A stretch of 64,000 nucleotides of DNA from Streptomyces albicerus (GTDB lineage: Bacteria > Actinomycetota > Actinomycetes > Streptomycetales > Streptomycetaceae), in assembly GCF_008905045.1 (NCBI RefSeq), contig NZ_VWMY01000025.1, forward strand, positions 26,332 to 90,331. The letters are read 5' to 3'. The notes under the pieces were generated by a model. The model made no database searches. It had not been told where the DNA came from and worked only from the letters and a program-made list of their open reading frames with translations. Shown piece by piece: positions 15,957 to 23,748 of this stretch. Each line of letters opens with the position of its first letter. The first letter of the stretch is position 1. A program made the position numbers and the translations under genes.

Positions 15957-17219
15957 ATGCCCGCACTCACCCTCCGCGAGATCCTGGCCCTCGACTCCGT
16001 CCGCTCCGCCGCGCCCACCCTGCTCGCGGGCGAGGACGCCCTCGACCGCCCGGTCCGCTGGGTGCACTCCAGTGAGGTCTACGAGGGCGCGAACTTCCTC
16101 GACGGCGGCGAACTCCTGCTCACGAACGGCTTCGGCCTCGCGGACGCGGACGCCGCGGACCGCCGCCGGTACGTCCGCGAACTGGCCGCGCGCGGCGCCG
16201 CCGCCCTCGCGGTCGAGGTGGGCCGCTCCCTGCCGCGTATGCCGGACGAGGTCACCGACGAGGCCCGCCGCCTGGGCCTCCCGCTGGTCGCGCTGGGCCG
16301 GGTCGTCCCCTTCGTACGCATCACGGAGGCGGCCAACCGCGCGATCGTCGCCCGGGGTCTGTCGGGGCGTGCGGTACGCCCCTGGGGCGCCGACCACACC
16401 GCCGCCCTGCTCGCCGACCTCGCCGACGGCCAGGCCCTCAACCAGCCGGAGGTGGAGGCGCGGGCCGCGCTGGCGGGCTTCCGACCGGGGCCCGGTGCGC
16501 GGCTGGTCGGCGTCTCGGTCCACGGTCCGCAGCACACGGCGGCGGCCGCGGTCGACCGTGCGGCACGGGCGGTGGGCGGGACCGGCGTCCTGCGGGCCGG
16601 CTTTCCCGGAGACGTACTCGCGCTGCTGGCCCTGCCGGAAACGGGCGCGCGGGATCCCGTACGCGCCCTGCAGGAGGCATTCCGCACCACCGCGGACCCG
16701 TCCCTCACCGTCGCCGTCGGCCACACCGTCCCGGCGAGCGCGGGCTGGCTCCGCTGGAGCGACACGCTGCGCACGGCCCGTACGACCCTGGAACTGGCCC
16801 TCACGGTCCCGCAGGCCTCGCCGTGCCACGCCGAGGGCCCCTTGGTGACGTCGTCCCGAGCCCTCGCCCTGGAGCGCGAGCTGACGCGAGGCGGAGTGGA
16901 CGCGAACCGCGACCGGCTCTCCCGCCTCGTCCAGCACACCCTCGGCCCGCTCCTCTCCTGGGAGGCGGCCCACCCCTCCGACCTGGTCCGCACCCTGGAG
17001 ACGCACCTCCGCCACGGCTGCTCGCCGACCCGCACGGCCTCCCTCCTCCACATCGGCCGCCAGTCCCTCTACCAGCGCCTCGAACGCATCGAGTCCCTGC
17101 TCGGCCTGGAGATCGACGACCCCGATCTGCTCGGGGAGTTGCTGGCGGCGACCTGCGCGCACCGGGTGGTACGGGGGATGGGCACGGCGGGCGCGGGCCA
17201 CCTGCGGACGGTGGCCTGA
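15957..17219 (+). CDS. PucR-family transcriptional regulator
   Basis: A 420-residue regulator. The N-terminal PucR domain (TLREILALDSVRSAAPTLLAGEDALDRPVRWVHSSEVYEGANFLDGG begins it) senses a ligand, a GGDEF-like middle follows, and a C-terminal HTH_30 helix-turn-helix is clear in LETHLRHGCSPTRTASLLHIGRQSLYQRLERIESLLG. GGGAGG sits seven bases before ATG 15957. The family commonly controls purine or other nitrogen-base catabolism. Its gene is divergent from the deaminase-oxygenase pair across 106 bases containing CGGAC/GTCCG and CGGAA/TTCCG inverted repeats, which are candidate operators. Regulation of that pair and perhaps of the downstream permease is inferred. Confidence 0.9.
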   Translation: MPALTLREILALDSVRSAAPTLLAGEDALDRPVRWVHSSEVYEGANFLDGGELLLTNGFGLADADAADRRRYVRELAARGAAALAVEVGRSLPRMPDEVTDEARRLGLPLVALGRVVPFVRITEAANRAIVARGLSGRAVRPWGADHTAALLADLADGQALNQPEVEARAALAGFRPGPGARLVGVSVHGPQHTAAAAVDRAARAVGGTGVLRAGFPGDVLALLALPETGARDPVRALQEAFRTTADPSLTVAVGHTVPASAGWLRWSDTLRTARTTLELALTVPQASPCHAEGPLVTSSRALALERELTRGGVDANRDRLSRLVQHTLGPLLSWEAAHPSDLVRTLETHLRHGCSPTRTASLLHIGRQSLYQRLERIESLLGLEIDDPDLLGELLAATCAHRVVRGMGTAGAGHLRTVA

Positions 17220-17240
17220 GACGAAAGTCGCGGGCGCAGG

Positions 17241-18002
17241 CTAGGACGCGGCCCTCGTGATGACGGAGAACTCCACACCGAAGGGGTCGGTGATCGTGGC
17301 GATCCGGCCGTAGGGGCTGTCCTCCGGGGCGTCGGCCGTGGCGCCCGCCGCGATGGCGTGCCGCACCACCGCGTCCGTGTCGGCCACCTCGAACGTGGTC
17401 GCCCAGACGGACCTGGGAGCGTTCGGGAAGCCGAAGATGCCACCGATCTCGTGGCCGTCCGGGCGGCGCAGGAAGGTGAAGTCAAAGTCCGGGAGGGTCT
17501 CGTTGAGGTCCAGGGTGTAGTCGAACACGGCGGTGTAGAAGGCCCGGGCGGGTTCGGGGTCCGCGGTGACCAGGTCGTTCCGTACGAGCGACCCGGGCTC
17601 GTTCACGACCTCGCAGCCGAGGTGCGCCCGACCCTCCCAGAGGCCGAAGCGGGCGCCGACCGGGTCCTCGGCGATGGCCGTGCGGCCCTGCTCCCCGACG
17701 TCGGTCGGTGCCTTGAGCAGGGAACCGCCCGCGTCCGTGATGCGCTTGGCGGTGCCGTCGCAGTCCGCGGTGGCGAAGTACATGGTCCAGCCGGCGCCCG
17801 TGGCGGCCGGGGCCTGCGCGATGGCCGCGACGGGCCGGCCGCGCAGCAGGCACACCGTGCCGAGGCCGGTCTCCGCGGCCTCCTTGTCGTATTCCCAGCC
17901 GAAGAGCGCGCCGTAGAACTCCAGCGCGCGCTCGCGGTCCGGTACCCGGAGGTCGATCCAGGTTGGCGTACCGTCCGGCTGAATGCGGTTGACGTAACTC
18001 AT
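17241..18002 (-). CDS. Two-domain VOC (glyoxalase/bleomycin resistance) family protein
   Basis: A 253-residue protein made of two vicinal-oxygen-chelate repeats: PTWIDLRVPDRERALEFYGALFGWEY ... EDPVGARFGLWEG, and VRNDLVTADPEPARAFYTAVFDYTL ... TDPFGVEFSVI. Each has the expected beta-alpha-beta-beta-beta layout. ATG at 18002 is chosen because AGGGAG lies at the right distance. Substrate is not predictable; hydroxylase-like small-molecule enzymes and binding proteins share this form. An inverted repeat CCTGTC-N6-GACAGG lies in its promoter region. Confidence 0.85.
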   Translation of the reverse strand: MSYVNRIQPDGTPTWIDLRVPDRERALEFYGALFGWEYDKEAAETGLGTVCLLRGRPVAAIAQAPAATGAGWTMYFATADCDGTAKRITDAGGSLLKAPTDVGEQGRTAIAEDPVGARFGLWEGRAHLGCEVVNEPGSLVRNDLVTADPEPARAFYTAVFDYTLDLNETLPDFDFTFLRRPDGHEIGGIFGFPNAPRSVWATTFEVADTDAVVRHAIAAGATADAPEDSPYGRIATITDPFGVEFSVITRAAS

Positions 18003-18062
18003 CGTGTGCTCCCTGGTGTCGGACACCTCGGATGACGACAGTAGGAGCCGTCTAGGCCAACT

Positions 18063-18080
18063 CCTGTCCTATACGACAGG
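18063..18080. promoter_or_regulatory. Inverted repeat, candidate operator of the VOC gene
   Basis: CCTGTC and GACAGG are separated by six bases containing TATAC, about 60 bases upstream of the VOC start. On the minus strand the centre reads GTATAG, close to a -10 box, so a bound repressor would block transcription. No regulator gene adjoins it, so the binding partner is unknown. Confidence 0.35.
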
Positions 18081-18096
18081 CGGGAGAGGGCGCGTC

Positions 18097-18555
18097 TCAG
18101 GCCAGCCGCAGATCGATCCACAGCGCACTCTCGCCCGGCAGCACATACCGGTCGAACTCCACGAACCCATGCGCCTCCGCGAACCGCAGCCCCTCGGTGT
18201 TGGCGGCCAGCACGACGGTCTCGATCGTCCTGGCCCCGATCTCGCGCGCCAGCGCCAGCCCTCGTACGTAGAGCTGCTCGCCGAACCCCTGCCGACGATG
18301 GGCCGGGAGCACCCGGGCGATCACCGTGGCCGTCGCCGTGTCGTCGTCCGTGGGCGGCCGCACCGTCGTACACCCCACCAGCAGGTCACCGAGATACGCG
18401 ACCTCCAGGTGGTTCCGCCCGGCCCGCTCCCGCACCTCGTCGATGGGCATGGCGGCGGGCGGAACGATCACGTTGTGCACGTGCTGCCAGTCCTTGAGCA
18501 AGGACTTGGGCGCGGAGTCGTCCGCGCCGACCCGCTCGATACGAAGATCAGTCAT
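18097..18555 (-). CDS. GNAT-family N-acetyltransferase
   Basis: A 152-residue protein with the acetyl-CoA-binding V/I-x-x-x-x-R-x-x-G signature in ATVIARVLPAHRRQGFGEQLYVRGLALAREIGA and the later ANTEGLRFAEAHGFVEFDRY strand-helix motif. ATG at 18555 is chosen as the first codon of the conserved region. The amine substrate cannot be told from the sequence. It lies 94 bases upstream of the VOC gene on the same strand but has its own spacing, so joint transcription is uncertain. Confidence 0.85.
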   Translation of the reverse strand: MTDLRIERVGADDSAPKSLLKDWQHVHNVIVPPAAMPIDEVRERAGRNHLEVAYLGDLLVGCTTVRPPTDDDTATATVIARVLPAHRRQGFGEQLYVRGLALAREIGARTIETVVLAANTEGLRFAEAHGFVEFDRYVLPGESALWIDLRLA

Positions 18556-18611
18556 AGCGGCAGGGAATCGCGCGGGCCGCGGAGCGTCAACCGGGTTCGT
18601 CACCGGGTTCT

Positions 18612-18690
18612 CAGCCTCTCCGGCGTTTGAGGAGCGGGGTCTGGGGCGGAGCCCCAGGAGGATGGGACGGGTAGGGGCGGCCGGGGCGAG
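18612..18690 (+). repeat. Dispersed intergenic repeat, family B, copy 1
   Basis: Begins CAGCCTCTCCGGCGTTTGAGG, carries the perfect hairpin CTGGGGC-GGA-GCCCCAG at 18641-18657, and ends GATGGGACGGGTAGGGGCGG. The same modules in the same order occur at 30912-31013. It fills most of the space between the GNAT gene and the permease gene. The hairpin could act as a bidirectional terminator. Confidence 0.75.
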
Positions 18691-18795
18691 AAACATCCCA
18701 ACCCATGCCGCGTACAAGGTGTACGCCGACGAGCCCCCCGAAGCGGACAATGCGCCCCTGGGCCCGGGCGCGCGCGGGCCGGACACTTACCGGGC

Positions 18796-20199
18796 ATGAC
18801 GACTGCTCCGGCCAGTACCCCCGTGCCCCAGGCCCCCGAGTACGGCGACAAGGTGATCGCCGTAGAGACGGCGGGTTCGGAGCCCATCCCCCTCGCCGAA
18901 CGGCACGGCACCCCGCGACAGCTGCTGTGGACGTGGGCCTCGCCGAACATCGAGTTCGCGACGGTCTACATCGGCGTCATCTCGGTCCTCTTCTTCGGGC
19001 TCAACTTCTGGCAGGCGTCGGCGGCACTGCTGCTCGGCACGGCGCTGGGTGCGGTGACGCACGGGGTGCTGTCCCTCGACGGGCCACGCTTCGGGGTGCC
19101 GCAGATGGCCATCGGACGGTTCGCCTTCGGCTACCGGGGCAATCTGCTGCCGTCCGGGGTCAACGCCCTGGTGGCGGGCGTGGGTTGGTTCGCCGTGAAC
19201 AGCGTGAGTGCGGCGTTCGCGCTCAACACCCTCACCGGCCTCCGGCCACTCCCCTCGCTCCTGATCGTCGTGGCGAGCGAGATCGTCATCGGGTTCATCG
19301 GGCACAACTTCGTGCACGTCTTCGAGCGGTACGCGTTCCCGGTACTGGCGGTGGTGTTCCTGCTGGCCGGTGTGTGGACGTTCCGCGAGGCCGATCTCGG
19401 GGCGCCGGGCGCGGGCGGTGGCATCGGCGGCTTCCTGCTCGCCTTCAGTGCGGCCTGGGGTTACACGGCGGGCTGGAACCCGGGTGCCTCGGACTACTCG
19501 CGCTACCTCCCGCCGACGGCGTCCCGCCTGCGCACCGCCCTCTACCCGGCTGTGGGCCTCTTCGTCTCCATCGCCGTCGTGGCCGTCATCGGCGCGGCCT
19601 CGGCGACGATCGTGGCGCCGGAGGGCGCGACCCCGACGGCCGCCTTCACGGGCCATCTGCCGGGCTGGCTGAGCGACTTGGTCCTGCTCGCCATCATCCT
19701 GGGCGCGGTCTCGGCCAACGCCATCAACGTCTACTCCTCCGCCATGTCCATCACGTCGCTCGGCCTGCGGCTGCCGCCCTGGCTCGGCCGCAGCGCGCTC
19801 GTCGTGCTGTCCGGGCTGGCGGGTACGGCCGCCGCGTGGGCTTCACTGGCCGACGCGGGGCATGCGTACGAGGCGTTCCTGCTGGTCATCGCGTACTGGG
19901 TGGGGCCGTGGCTGGGGGTGGTGCTGGTCGAGCGGTGGGCCCGGTCGCGTACGCCCGTCGAGGAGCTGTCGCCGCGTCTCGGTGACCGCGCCTTCACCAA
20001 CTGGCCGGGGATCGCCGCCCTGTTGACCGGCATCGCGGTGTCGGTCCCGTTCTTCTCCAACCAGGAGAAGTACGTGGGGTGGGTGCCCGAGCAGTGGCCG
20101 TCCTTCGGGGACATCACGTGTCTGGTGGGCTTCGTGGTGAGCGCGGGGCTGTACGCGGTGCTGCGTGCTCAGTTCCCGGCGGCCGCAGCCAGGCGGTAG
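18796..20199 (+). CDS. NCS1-family nucleobase permease (cytosine/purine type)
   Basis: A 467-residue transporter with about twelve hydrophobic helices. Family marks include WTWASPNIEFATVYIG in helix 1, RFAFGYRGN, NSVSAAFALN, SAAWGYTAGWNPGASDYSRYLP and GAVSANAINVYSSAMS. NCS1 members import cytosine, purines, uracil, allantoin or thiamin precursors with protons or sodium; exact specificity is not readable. Its position four genes from a cytosine-deaminase-like enzyme and a PucR regulator favours nucleobase import. Its 3' end overlaps a convergent small gene by 31 bases. Confidence 0.9.
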   Translation: MTTAPASTPVPQAPEYGDKVIAVETAGSEPIPLAERHGTPRQLLWTWASPNIEFATVYIGVISVLFFGLNFWQASAALLLGTALGAVTHGVLSLDGPRFGVPQMAIGRFAFGYRGNLLPSGVNALVAGVGWFAVNSVSAAFALNTLTGLRPLPSLLIVVASEIVIGFIGHNFVHVFERYAFPVLAVVFLLAGVWTFREADLGAPGAGGGIGGFLLAFSAAWGYTAGWNPGASDYSRYLPPTASRLRTALYPAVGLFVSIAVVAVIGAASATIVAPEGATPTAAFTGHLPGWLSDLVLLAIILGAVSANAINVYSSAMSITSLGLRLPPWLGRSALVVLSGLAGTAAAWASLADAGHAYEAFLLVIAYWVGPWLGVVLVERWARSRTPVEELSPRLGDRAFTNWPGIAALLTGIAVSVPFFSNQEKYVGWVPEQWPSFGDITCLVGFVVSAGLYAVLRAQFPAAAARR

Positions 20200-20363
20200 A
20201 ACGCCTCGGTGGTGCGCGGGTGGGCGATCTCGTCCAGCAGGTGCCGCCACTCGGGGTCGTCGGCGACGGCGGGGTGGGCGAGGTCCCAGGCGGCGAGCAG
20301 CGGGGCGAGCTCGCTCTCCGGCGTCGCGATGACATTGGTCAGGTCGGCCGTGGGAATGTTCAT
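20169..20363 (-). CDS. Small conserved hypothetical protein, 64 aa
   Basis: ATG at 20363 has a very good ribosome site (GGAAGGAAAC), and the product (MNIPTADLTN to AAAAGN) is acidic and helical with no signal or membrane segment, so it looks like a real small gene. It lies 131 bases downstream of a DUF397 gene on the same strand and may belong to that locus. Its end overlaps the convergent permease gene. Function unknown. Confidence 0.6.
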   Translation of the reverse strand: MNIPTADLTNVIATPESELAPLLAAWDLAHPAVADDPEWRHLLDEIAHPRTTEAFYRLAAAAGN

Positions 20364-20494
20364 GACGGTTTCCTTCCGGACGGAGAGGCCGTGAACCTCT
20401 GGGACCTTCTGGGTTCAACCATGCCGCCGCCCGCTTGCCGCCACCATGAAGCGACCTCCCGAACCTGTGGTGCAGCTAGCCCCACCACAGGGGT

Positions 20495-20692
20495 TCAGCG
20501 CGACCGTACGTCCGACACGAACACCACCCAGGCGCTCCGCTCGAAGACCAGGGCGGGTCCGTCAGGCTTCTTGCTGTCACGGACGGGGACGACGCCGGGG
20601 ATACCGGGGGCGATTTCGATGCAGTTGCCGCCGTTGGCGTCGCTGTAGCTGCTCTTGGTCCAAGTCGCCGCGCTCAGCTCGTACTTGTCCAT
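20495..20692 (-). CDS. DUF397 small protein
   Basis: A 65-residue protein with the DUF397 signature WTKSSYSDANGGNCIEI near the start, VPVRDSKKPDGPALVF in the middle and AWVVFVSDVR at the end. DUF397 proteins are encoded almost always just after HTH/DUF5753 regulators, as with the WhiJ-type loci of Streptomyces, and are thought to modulate or be antagonised by the regulator. Here its first 116 bases lie inside the 3' end of the HTH gene in another frame. Confidence 0.9.
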   Translation of the reverse strand: MDKYELSAATWTKSSYSDANGGNCIEIAPGIPGVVPVRDSKKPDGPALVFERSAWVVFVSDVRSR

Positions 20693-21524
20693 GATGCTCG
20701 TACCCCTCCATCGCGTCGCTGATCAGAGCGGCGGATTCGCGGGCTGACGGAGCGTCCGCCCTGAGCACATCATAGGTACGGCTGTGCCGCGCGTAGACGG
20801 CCGGATCGTCGTTGAAAAGGCCACGGTCCAGCGCTTCCGAGTAGACCCATTGGTGCCCGTCCGGCAACGTGATCAACGAAATGGAGCCGCTGGGACGGTC
20901 GAGTCCGAAGAGGTCGGCCGGAGTGACCTGGAGGTGGATGTTGGGGTGCCGCGCGACGCGCAGCAGGTGCGCACACTGGTCGCGCATGACAGTCGGGCTT
21001 CCCACCGCGTTGCGCAGACAACTCTCGTCCAGAACGACGGCGTAGAACGGGCCGTCGGGGTCCAGGAAGCGTTGCTGTCGGCTCAGCCGGGCCCGGACCC
21101 GCTCCTCCACCTCTTCGGGGTTCCTGAGTCGGCGGTCGAACAGCGCCCGCGCGTAGTCCTCCGTCTGCAACAGCCCGGGGACGACCCGTTCCTGATACTC
21201 GCGCAAGGCCACCGCCACCGCATCCATCTCGGCCCGTCGCCGGAACCAGTCCGGATGCTCCACCTGCGGATACCAGTCAATCCGGCCCCACAACCGCACC
21301 AACACCCCACCCGTACCCAGCAGTTCGTCGCACGACTTGGCGAAGGTGTCCTGCGGAACCCGCGTACCCGCCTCCACGCGGGCCACGTGCGAGCGGTCGC
21401 ACGGGATCTTGCGGGCCAGGCCCTCCTGTGTGAGGTCGGCCGCCTCGCGGAAGTGCTTCAGGACCTCCCCGAACACGGCGGCGGTCGTGGCCGCCGAACC
21501 CCCTTCGGCATTGCGTCGACTCAC
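20577..21524 (-). CDS. HTH (Xre) regulator with DUF5753 domain, WhiJ type
   Basis: A 315-residue protein: N-terminal Xre helix-turn-helix (FGEVLKHFREAADLTQEGLARKIPCDRSHVARVEAGTRVP is the segment, residues about 15-60) and a DUF5753 domain (QERVVPGLLQTEDYARALF, HLLRVARHPNIHLQVTP). GTG at 21524 has GGAGGGG upstream. Regulators of this class, with their DUF397 partners, affect development and antibiotic production in Streptomyces. The chain does not stop at the usual place after the AMEGYEHH segment but reads on about 40 residues of Arg/Gln-rich sequence inside the DUF397 gene. The tail is probably not functional, but the overlap couples the two genes. Confidence 0.9.
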   Translation of the reverse strand: MSRRNAEGGSAATTAAVFGEVLKHFREAADLTQEGLARKIPCDRSHVARVEAGTRVPQDTFAKSCDELLGTGGVLVRLWGRIDWYPQVEHPDWFRRRAEMDAVAVALREYQERVVPGLLQTEDYARALFDRRLRNPEEVEERVRARLSRQQRFLDPDGPFYAVVLDESCLRNAVGSPTVMRDQCAHLLRVARHPNIHLQVTPADLFGLDRPSGSISLITLPDGHQWVYSEALDRGLFNDDPAVYARHSRTYDVLRADAPSARESAALISDAMEGYEHHGQVRAERGDLDQEQLQRRQRRQLHRNRPRYPRRRPRP

Positions 21525-21640
21525 AGGGTCCGTCCCCTCCGTGACAGTGCGCCAGTGGCACGCGCCATGCGTTGAAACGGGCCGTTCCGTTGAGCAACGC
21601 TTGATGCACCCAGAGTAATGACCCAACGTACGGAGCGTCA

Positions 21641-21865
21641 GTGGAAGCACAAACAGCACCGGAACCGGGGGCCCTCGTCTACGACCCGGTGACGCAACGG
21701 GTCGGCGAGTACCGGGACACGACAGGCCCGTACGCGATGCTGCGCCCCATCGGAGGTGGCCGGGAGTGGCAGGCGGACCCGGAGCGGATCCGCCCGGCCA
21801 CGGCCGACGAAAGACTGGCCGCCGCACTGAAGGCGGCCAACAAGCGTTCGGGACAGACACTGTGA
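21641..21865 (+). CDS. Small conserved hypothetical protein, 74 aa
   Basis: GTG at 21641 follows CGGAG. The product contains PGALVYDPVTQRVGEYRDTTGPYAMLRPIGGGREW (split around residue 25), a beta-rich pattern I associate with small proteins next to Streptomyces HTH/DUF397 loci. It is divergent from the HTH gene across 116 bases and overlaps the next gene by four bases (GTGA). Function unknown. Confidence 0.72.
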   Translation: MEAQTAPEPGALVYDPVTQRVGEYRDTTGPYAMLRPIGGGREWQADPERIRPATADERLAAALKAANKRSGQTL

Positions 21866-22119
21866 CGGTACGTCAGGAGACGGAAAGGGAGGAGGGAGAG
21901 GAAAGGGAAGGGGGGCAGGAACAGGAACAGGGAGGGGACCTGAGTCGCCCGCCCTCGCCTGTCCCCGGTTGCCCTACGTGTACGGAACTCGCCATACGCC
22001 GGGACGACGCCCGCGCCTGGTTCAACGGCAGTGCGGAGACCGACACCAACGTGCTGTTGAGACGGCATCTGCGGCAGGAGCACGGCGTCCGCTCCTCCGC
22101 AGCCCGTTACTTGATGTAG
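21862..22119 (+). CDS. Small protein with possible C2H2-like zinc site, 85 aa
   Basis: Translation starts at GTG 21862, overlapping the previous stop. The first 30 residues are Glu/Gly/Gln-rich and encoded by a nearly pure purine tract; the conserved part is CPTCTELAIRRDDARAWFNG followed by LLRRHLRQEHG, giving a CxxC ... HxxxxH arrangement that could bind zinc. It is coupled to the 74-residue protein and probably functions with it. No known function. Confidence 0.68.
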   Translation: MTVRQETEREEGEEREGGQEQEQGGDLSRPPSPVPGCPTCTELAIRRDDARAWFNGSAETDTNVLLRRHLRQEHGVRSSAARYLM

Positions 22120-22167
22120 CGGGCCGTCTTGGCGGCCCGCACCGGGAGCGCCCTCGGGAACGCCCGG

Positions 22168-22500
22168 TCACTCCTCGCGCAGGACCAGCGCGAGCAGTCC
22201 CGGGAAGCGGGCGTCGAACTCCTCGCGGCGGAGTCGGTTGACGCGCCTGGGGCCCTCGTCGCGCTGCTCGACGAGGCCCGCGCCGCGCAGGACCGAGAAG
22301 TGGTGACTGAGGGCCGCCTTGCCGACCGGCACGTCGAAGCTGCCGCAGCTGCGCGTCCAGACGGGGGAGCCCGCCAGCTCCCGTACGAGCGCGATGCGTA
22401 CGGGGTCCGCGAGGGCGGCGAGGGCGGCCAGGACCGGGACGTCGTCGGGGTGGGTGTGCTCGGGGGCCGCCCGGTGACCGGTGGTGGTGCGCTCCGCCAT
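22168..22500 (-). CDS. ArsR-family winged-helix repressor
   Basis: A 110-residue regulator with the ArsR winged helix: VLAALAALADPVRIALVRELAG, then GKAALSHHFSVLRGAGLVEQRDEG as recognition helix and wing. No metal-binding ELCVCDL motif is present; Cys lies only in RSCGSF. ATG at 22500 has GGGAGG upstream. It is divergent from a quinone oxidoreductase gene, and the shared gap contains a perfect palindrome that it may bind. Such pairs often respond to quinones, aldehydes or oxidants. Confidence 0.87.
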   Translation of the reverse strand: MAERTTTGHRAAPEHTHPDDVPVLAALAALADPVRIALVRELAGSPVWTRSCGSFDVPVGKAALSHHFSVLRGAGLVEQRDEGPRRVNRLRREEFDARFPGLLALVLREE

Positions 22501-22522
22501 GTCCGCCTCCCAGGCACTTGCC

Positions 22523-22586
22523 GAGTGTTCGATGAAAACCATACACTCCGGAGTGTTCGCTTTTCATTGAACAGTATGAAACTCGG
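22523..22586. promoter_or_regulatory. Divergent operator region between ArsR and quinone oxidoreductase genes
   Basis: The perfect 14-bp palindrome ACACTCCGGAGTGT lies at 22543-22556. GAGTGTTCG occurs twice (22524 and 22551) and is flanked by ATGAAAA and TTTTCAT in inverted order, so the whole 60-base AT-richer block has dyad symmetry. It covers the likely promoters of both genes, as expected for autoregulation by an ArsR dimer. Confidence 0.6.
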
Positions 22587-22609
22587 AGCAGTCGAGCAAG
22601 GAGTGCGGC

Positions 22610-23629
22610 ATGCGCGCGGTTCAGGTCCAGGAGTACGGCGGTCCCGAGGTCCTCAGGACGGTGGAGGCGGAGGTGCCCGAGCCGGGTCCCGGTCAGGTGA
22701 GCGTCGACGTGGCGTACACCGGGGTGAACTTCGCCGACCTCAAGGCGCGGGGCGAGGGCTACCGGGTGCCGTCCCTCCCCTTCACCCCCGGGCTTGAGAT
22801 CTCGGGCCGGGTGCGGGCGCTCGGGGAGGGCGTCTCCGGCGTGGATGTGGGCCAGGAGGTGGCGGCCCTCACGGACGGCGGGGCGTACGCGGAGGTGGTC
22901 GTGGCGGATGCGGCGACAGTCTTCCCCGTGCCGTCCGGCGTGGATCTGCGCACCGCCGCCACGCTCCCGACGGTCGTACCGACCGCCTACGCCCTCGTCC
23001 ACGCGGTGGGACGGCTGCAGCCCGGCGAGACGGTGCTCGTGCAGGGCGCGGCGGGCGGAGTCGGCACGGTGGTGGGGCAGCTGGCGAAGGCGGCGGGAGC
23101 CGGAGGTGTCTTCGGGGTCGTGTCCGGCGCCGCGAAGGCCAAGCACGCCCTTGACCACGGCTACGACGACATCTTCGTAGCCTCCTCCGCCGGTTCCTCC
23201 GTCAGCTCCTCCGCTGGCTCCTCCGCCGGCTCCTTCGTGGACGAGGTCCGTGCCGCGACGGCCGGCCGGGGCGTCGACCTGGCCCTCGACCCGGTCGGCG
23301 GCGAGACCCTCAAGGCCTCCCTCGCCTCCCTGGCCGTCTTCGGCCGCCTGGTCTCCTTCGGCAACGCGAGCTCGGCCGAGCCGTGGAGGGTCGGCCAGCC
23401 GGAGCTGTACCCCACCGGCCTGTCCGTCGCCGGGTTCTCCATCCTCACCCTGGCCCAGACCGCGCCGGATGCTCTGCGCGAGCTGACGGCGAAGGCGTTC
23501 GCGACCGTGGCCGACGGGGTCGTGTCGCTGCCGGTGACCGCGGAGTTCCCGCTGGAGGAGGCGTCGGAGGCGCACCGGCTGATGGGCGGACGGACGAGCA
23601 CGGGGAAGCTGCTGCTGCGGATCTCGTAA
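22610..23629 (+). CDS. Zinc-independent NADPH:quinone oxidoreductase (MDR family)
   Basis: A 339-residue medium-chain reductase: MRAVQVQEYGGPEVL start, GVNFADLKARGEGY, VQGAAGGVGTVVGQLAK as the Rossmann nucleotide motif (residues about 143-160) and C-terminal STGKLLLRIS. Zinc ligands of alcohol dehydrogenases are absent, fitting the quinone oxidoreductase branch. After DDIFVAS there is a Ser/Gly/Ala insertion (residues about 187-206) built from near-identical 12-base units, in a loop of the cofactor domain. It is divergent from, and likely repressed by, the ArsR protein. Confidence 0.9.
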   Translation: MRAVQVQEYGGPEVLRTVEAEVPEPGPGQVSVDVAYTGVNFADLKARGEGYRVPSLPFTPGLEISGRVRALGEGVSGVDVGQEVAALTDGGAYAEVVVADAATVFPVPSGVDLRTAATLPTVVPTAYALVHAVGRLQPGETVLVQGAAGGVGTVVGQLAKAAGAGGVFGVVSGAAKAKHALDHGYDDIFVASSAGSSVSSSAGSSAGSFVDEVRAATAGRGVDLALDPVGGETLKASLASLAVFGRLVSFGNASSAEPWRVGQPELYPTGLSVAGFSILTLAQTAPDALRELTAKAFATVADGVVSLPVTAEFPLEEASEAHRLMGGRTSTGKLLLRIS

Positions 23630-23748
23630 AGGTGCGGTCAGGTGGGTCGCCAAGCCGGGCATCCCGACCGGAAGTCGAAGACCCGACCGAACGGAGCCCG
23701 AGGGCGTGCCGCGGAGTGGGCGTGCGGCGGAGTGGGAAGAGGCCGGTG

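Noticed and set aside
15342..17201. Long minus-strand frame opposite pucR
   Set aside because: Composition is noise-like and the plus-strand PucR protein has both expected domains.
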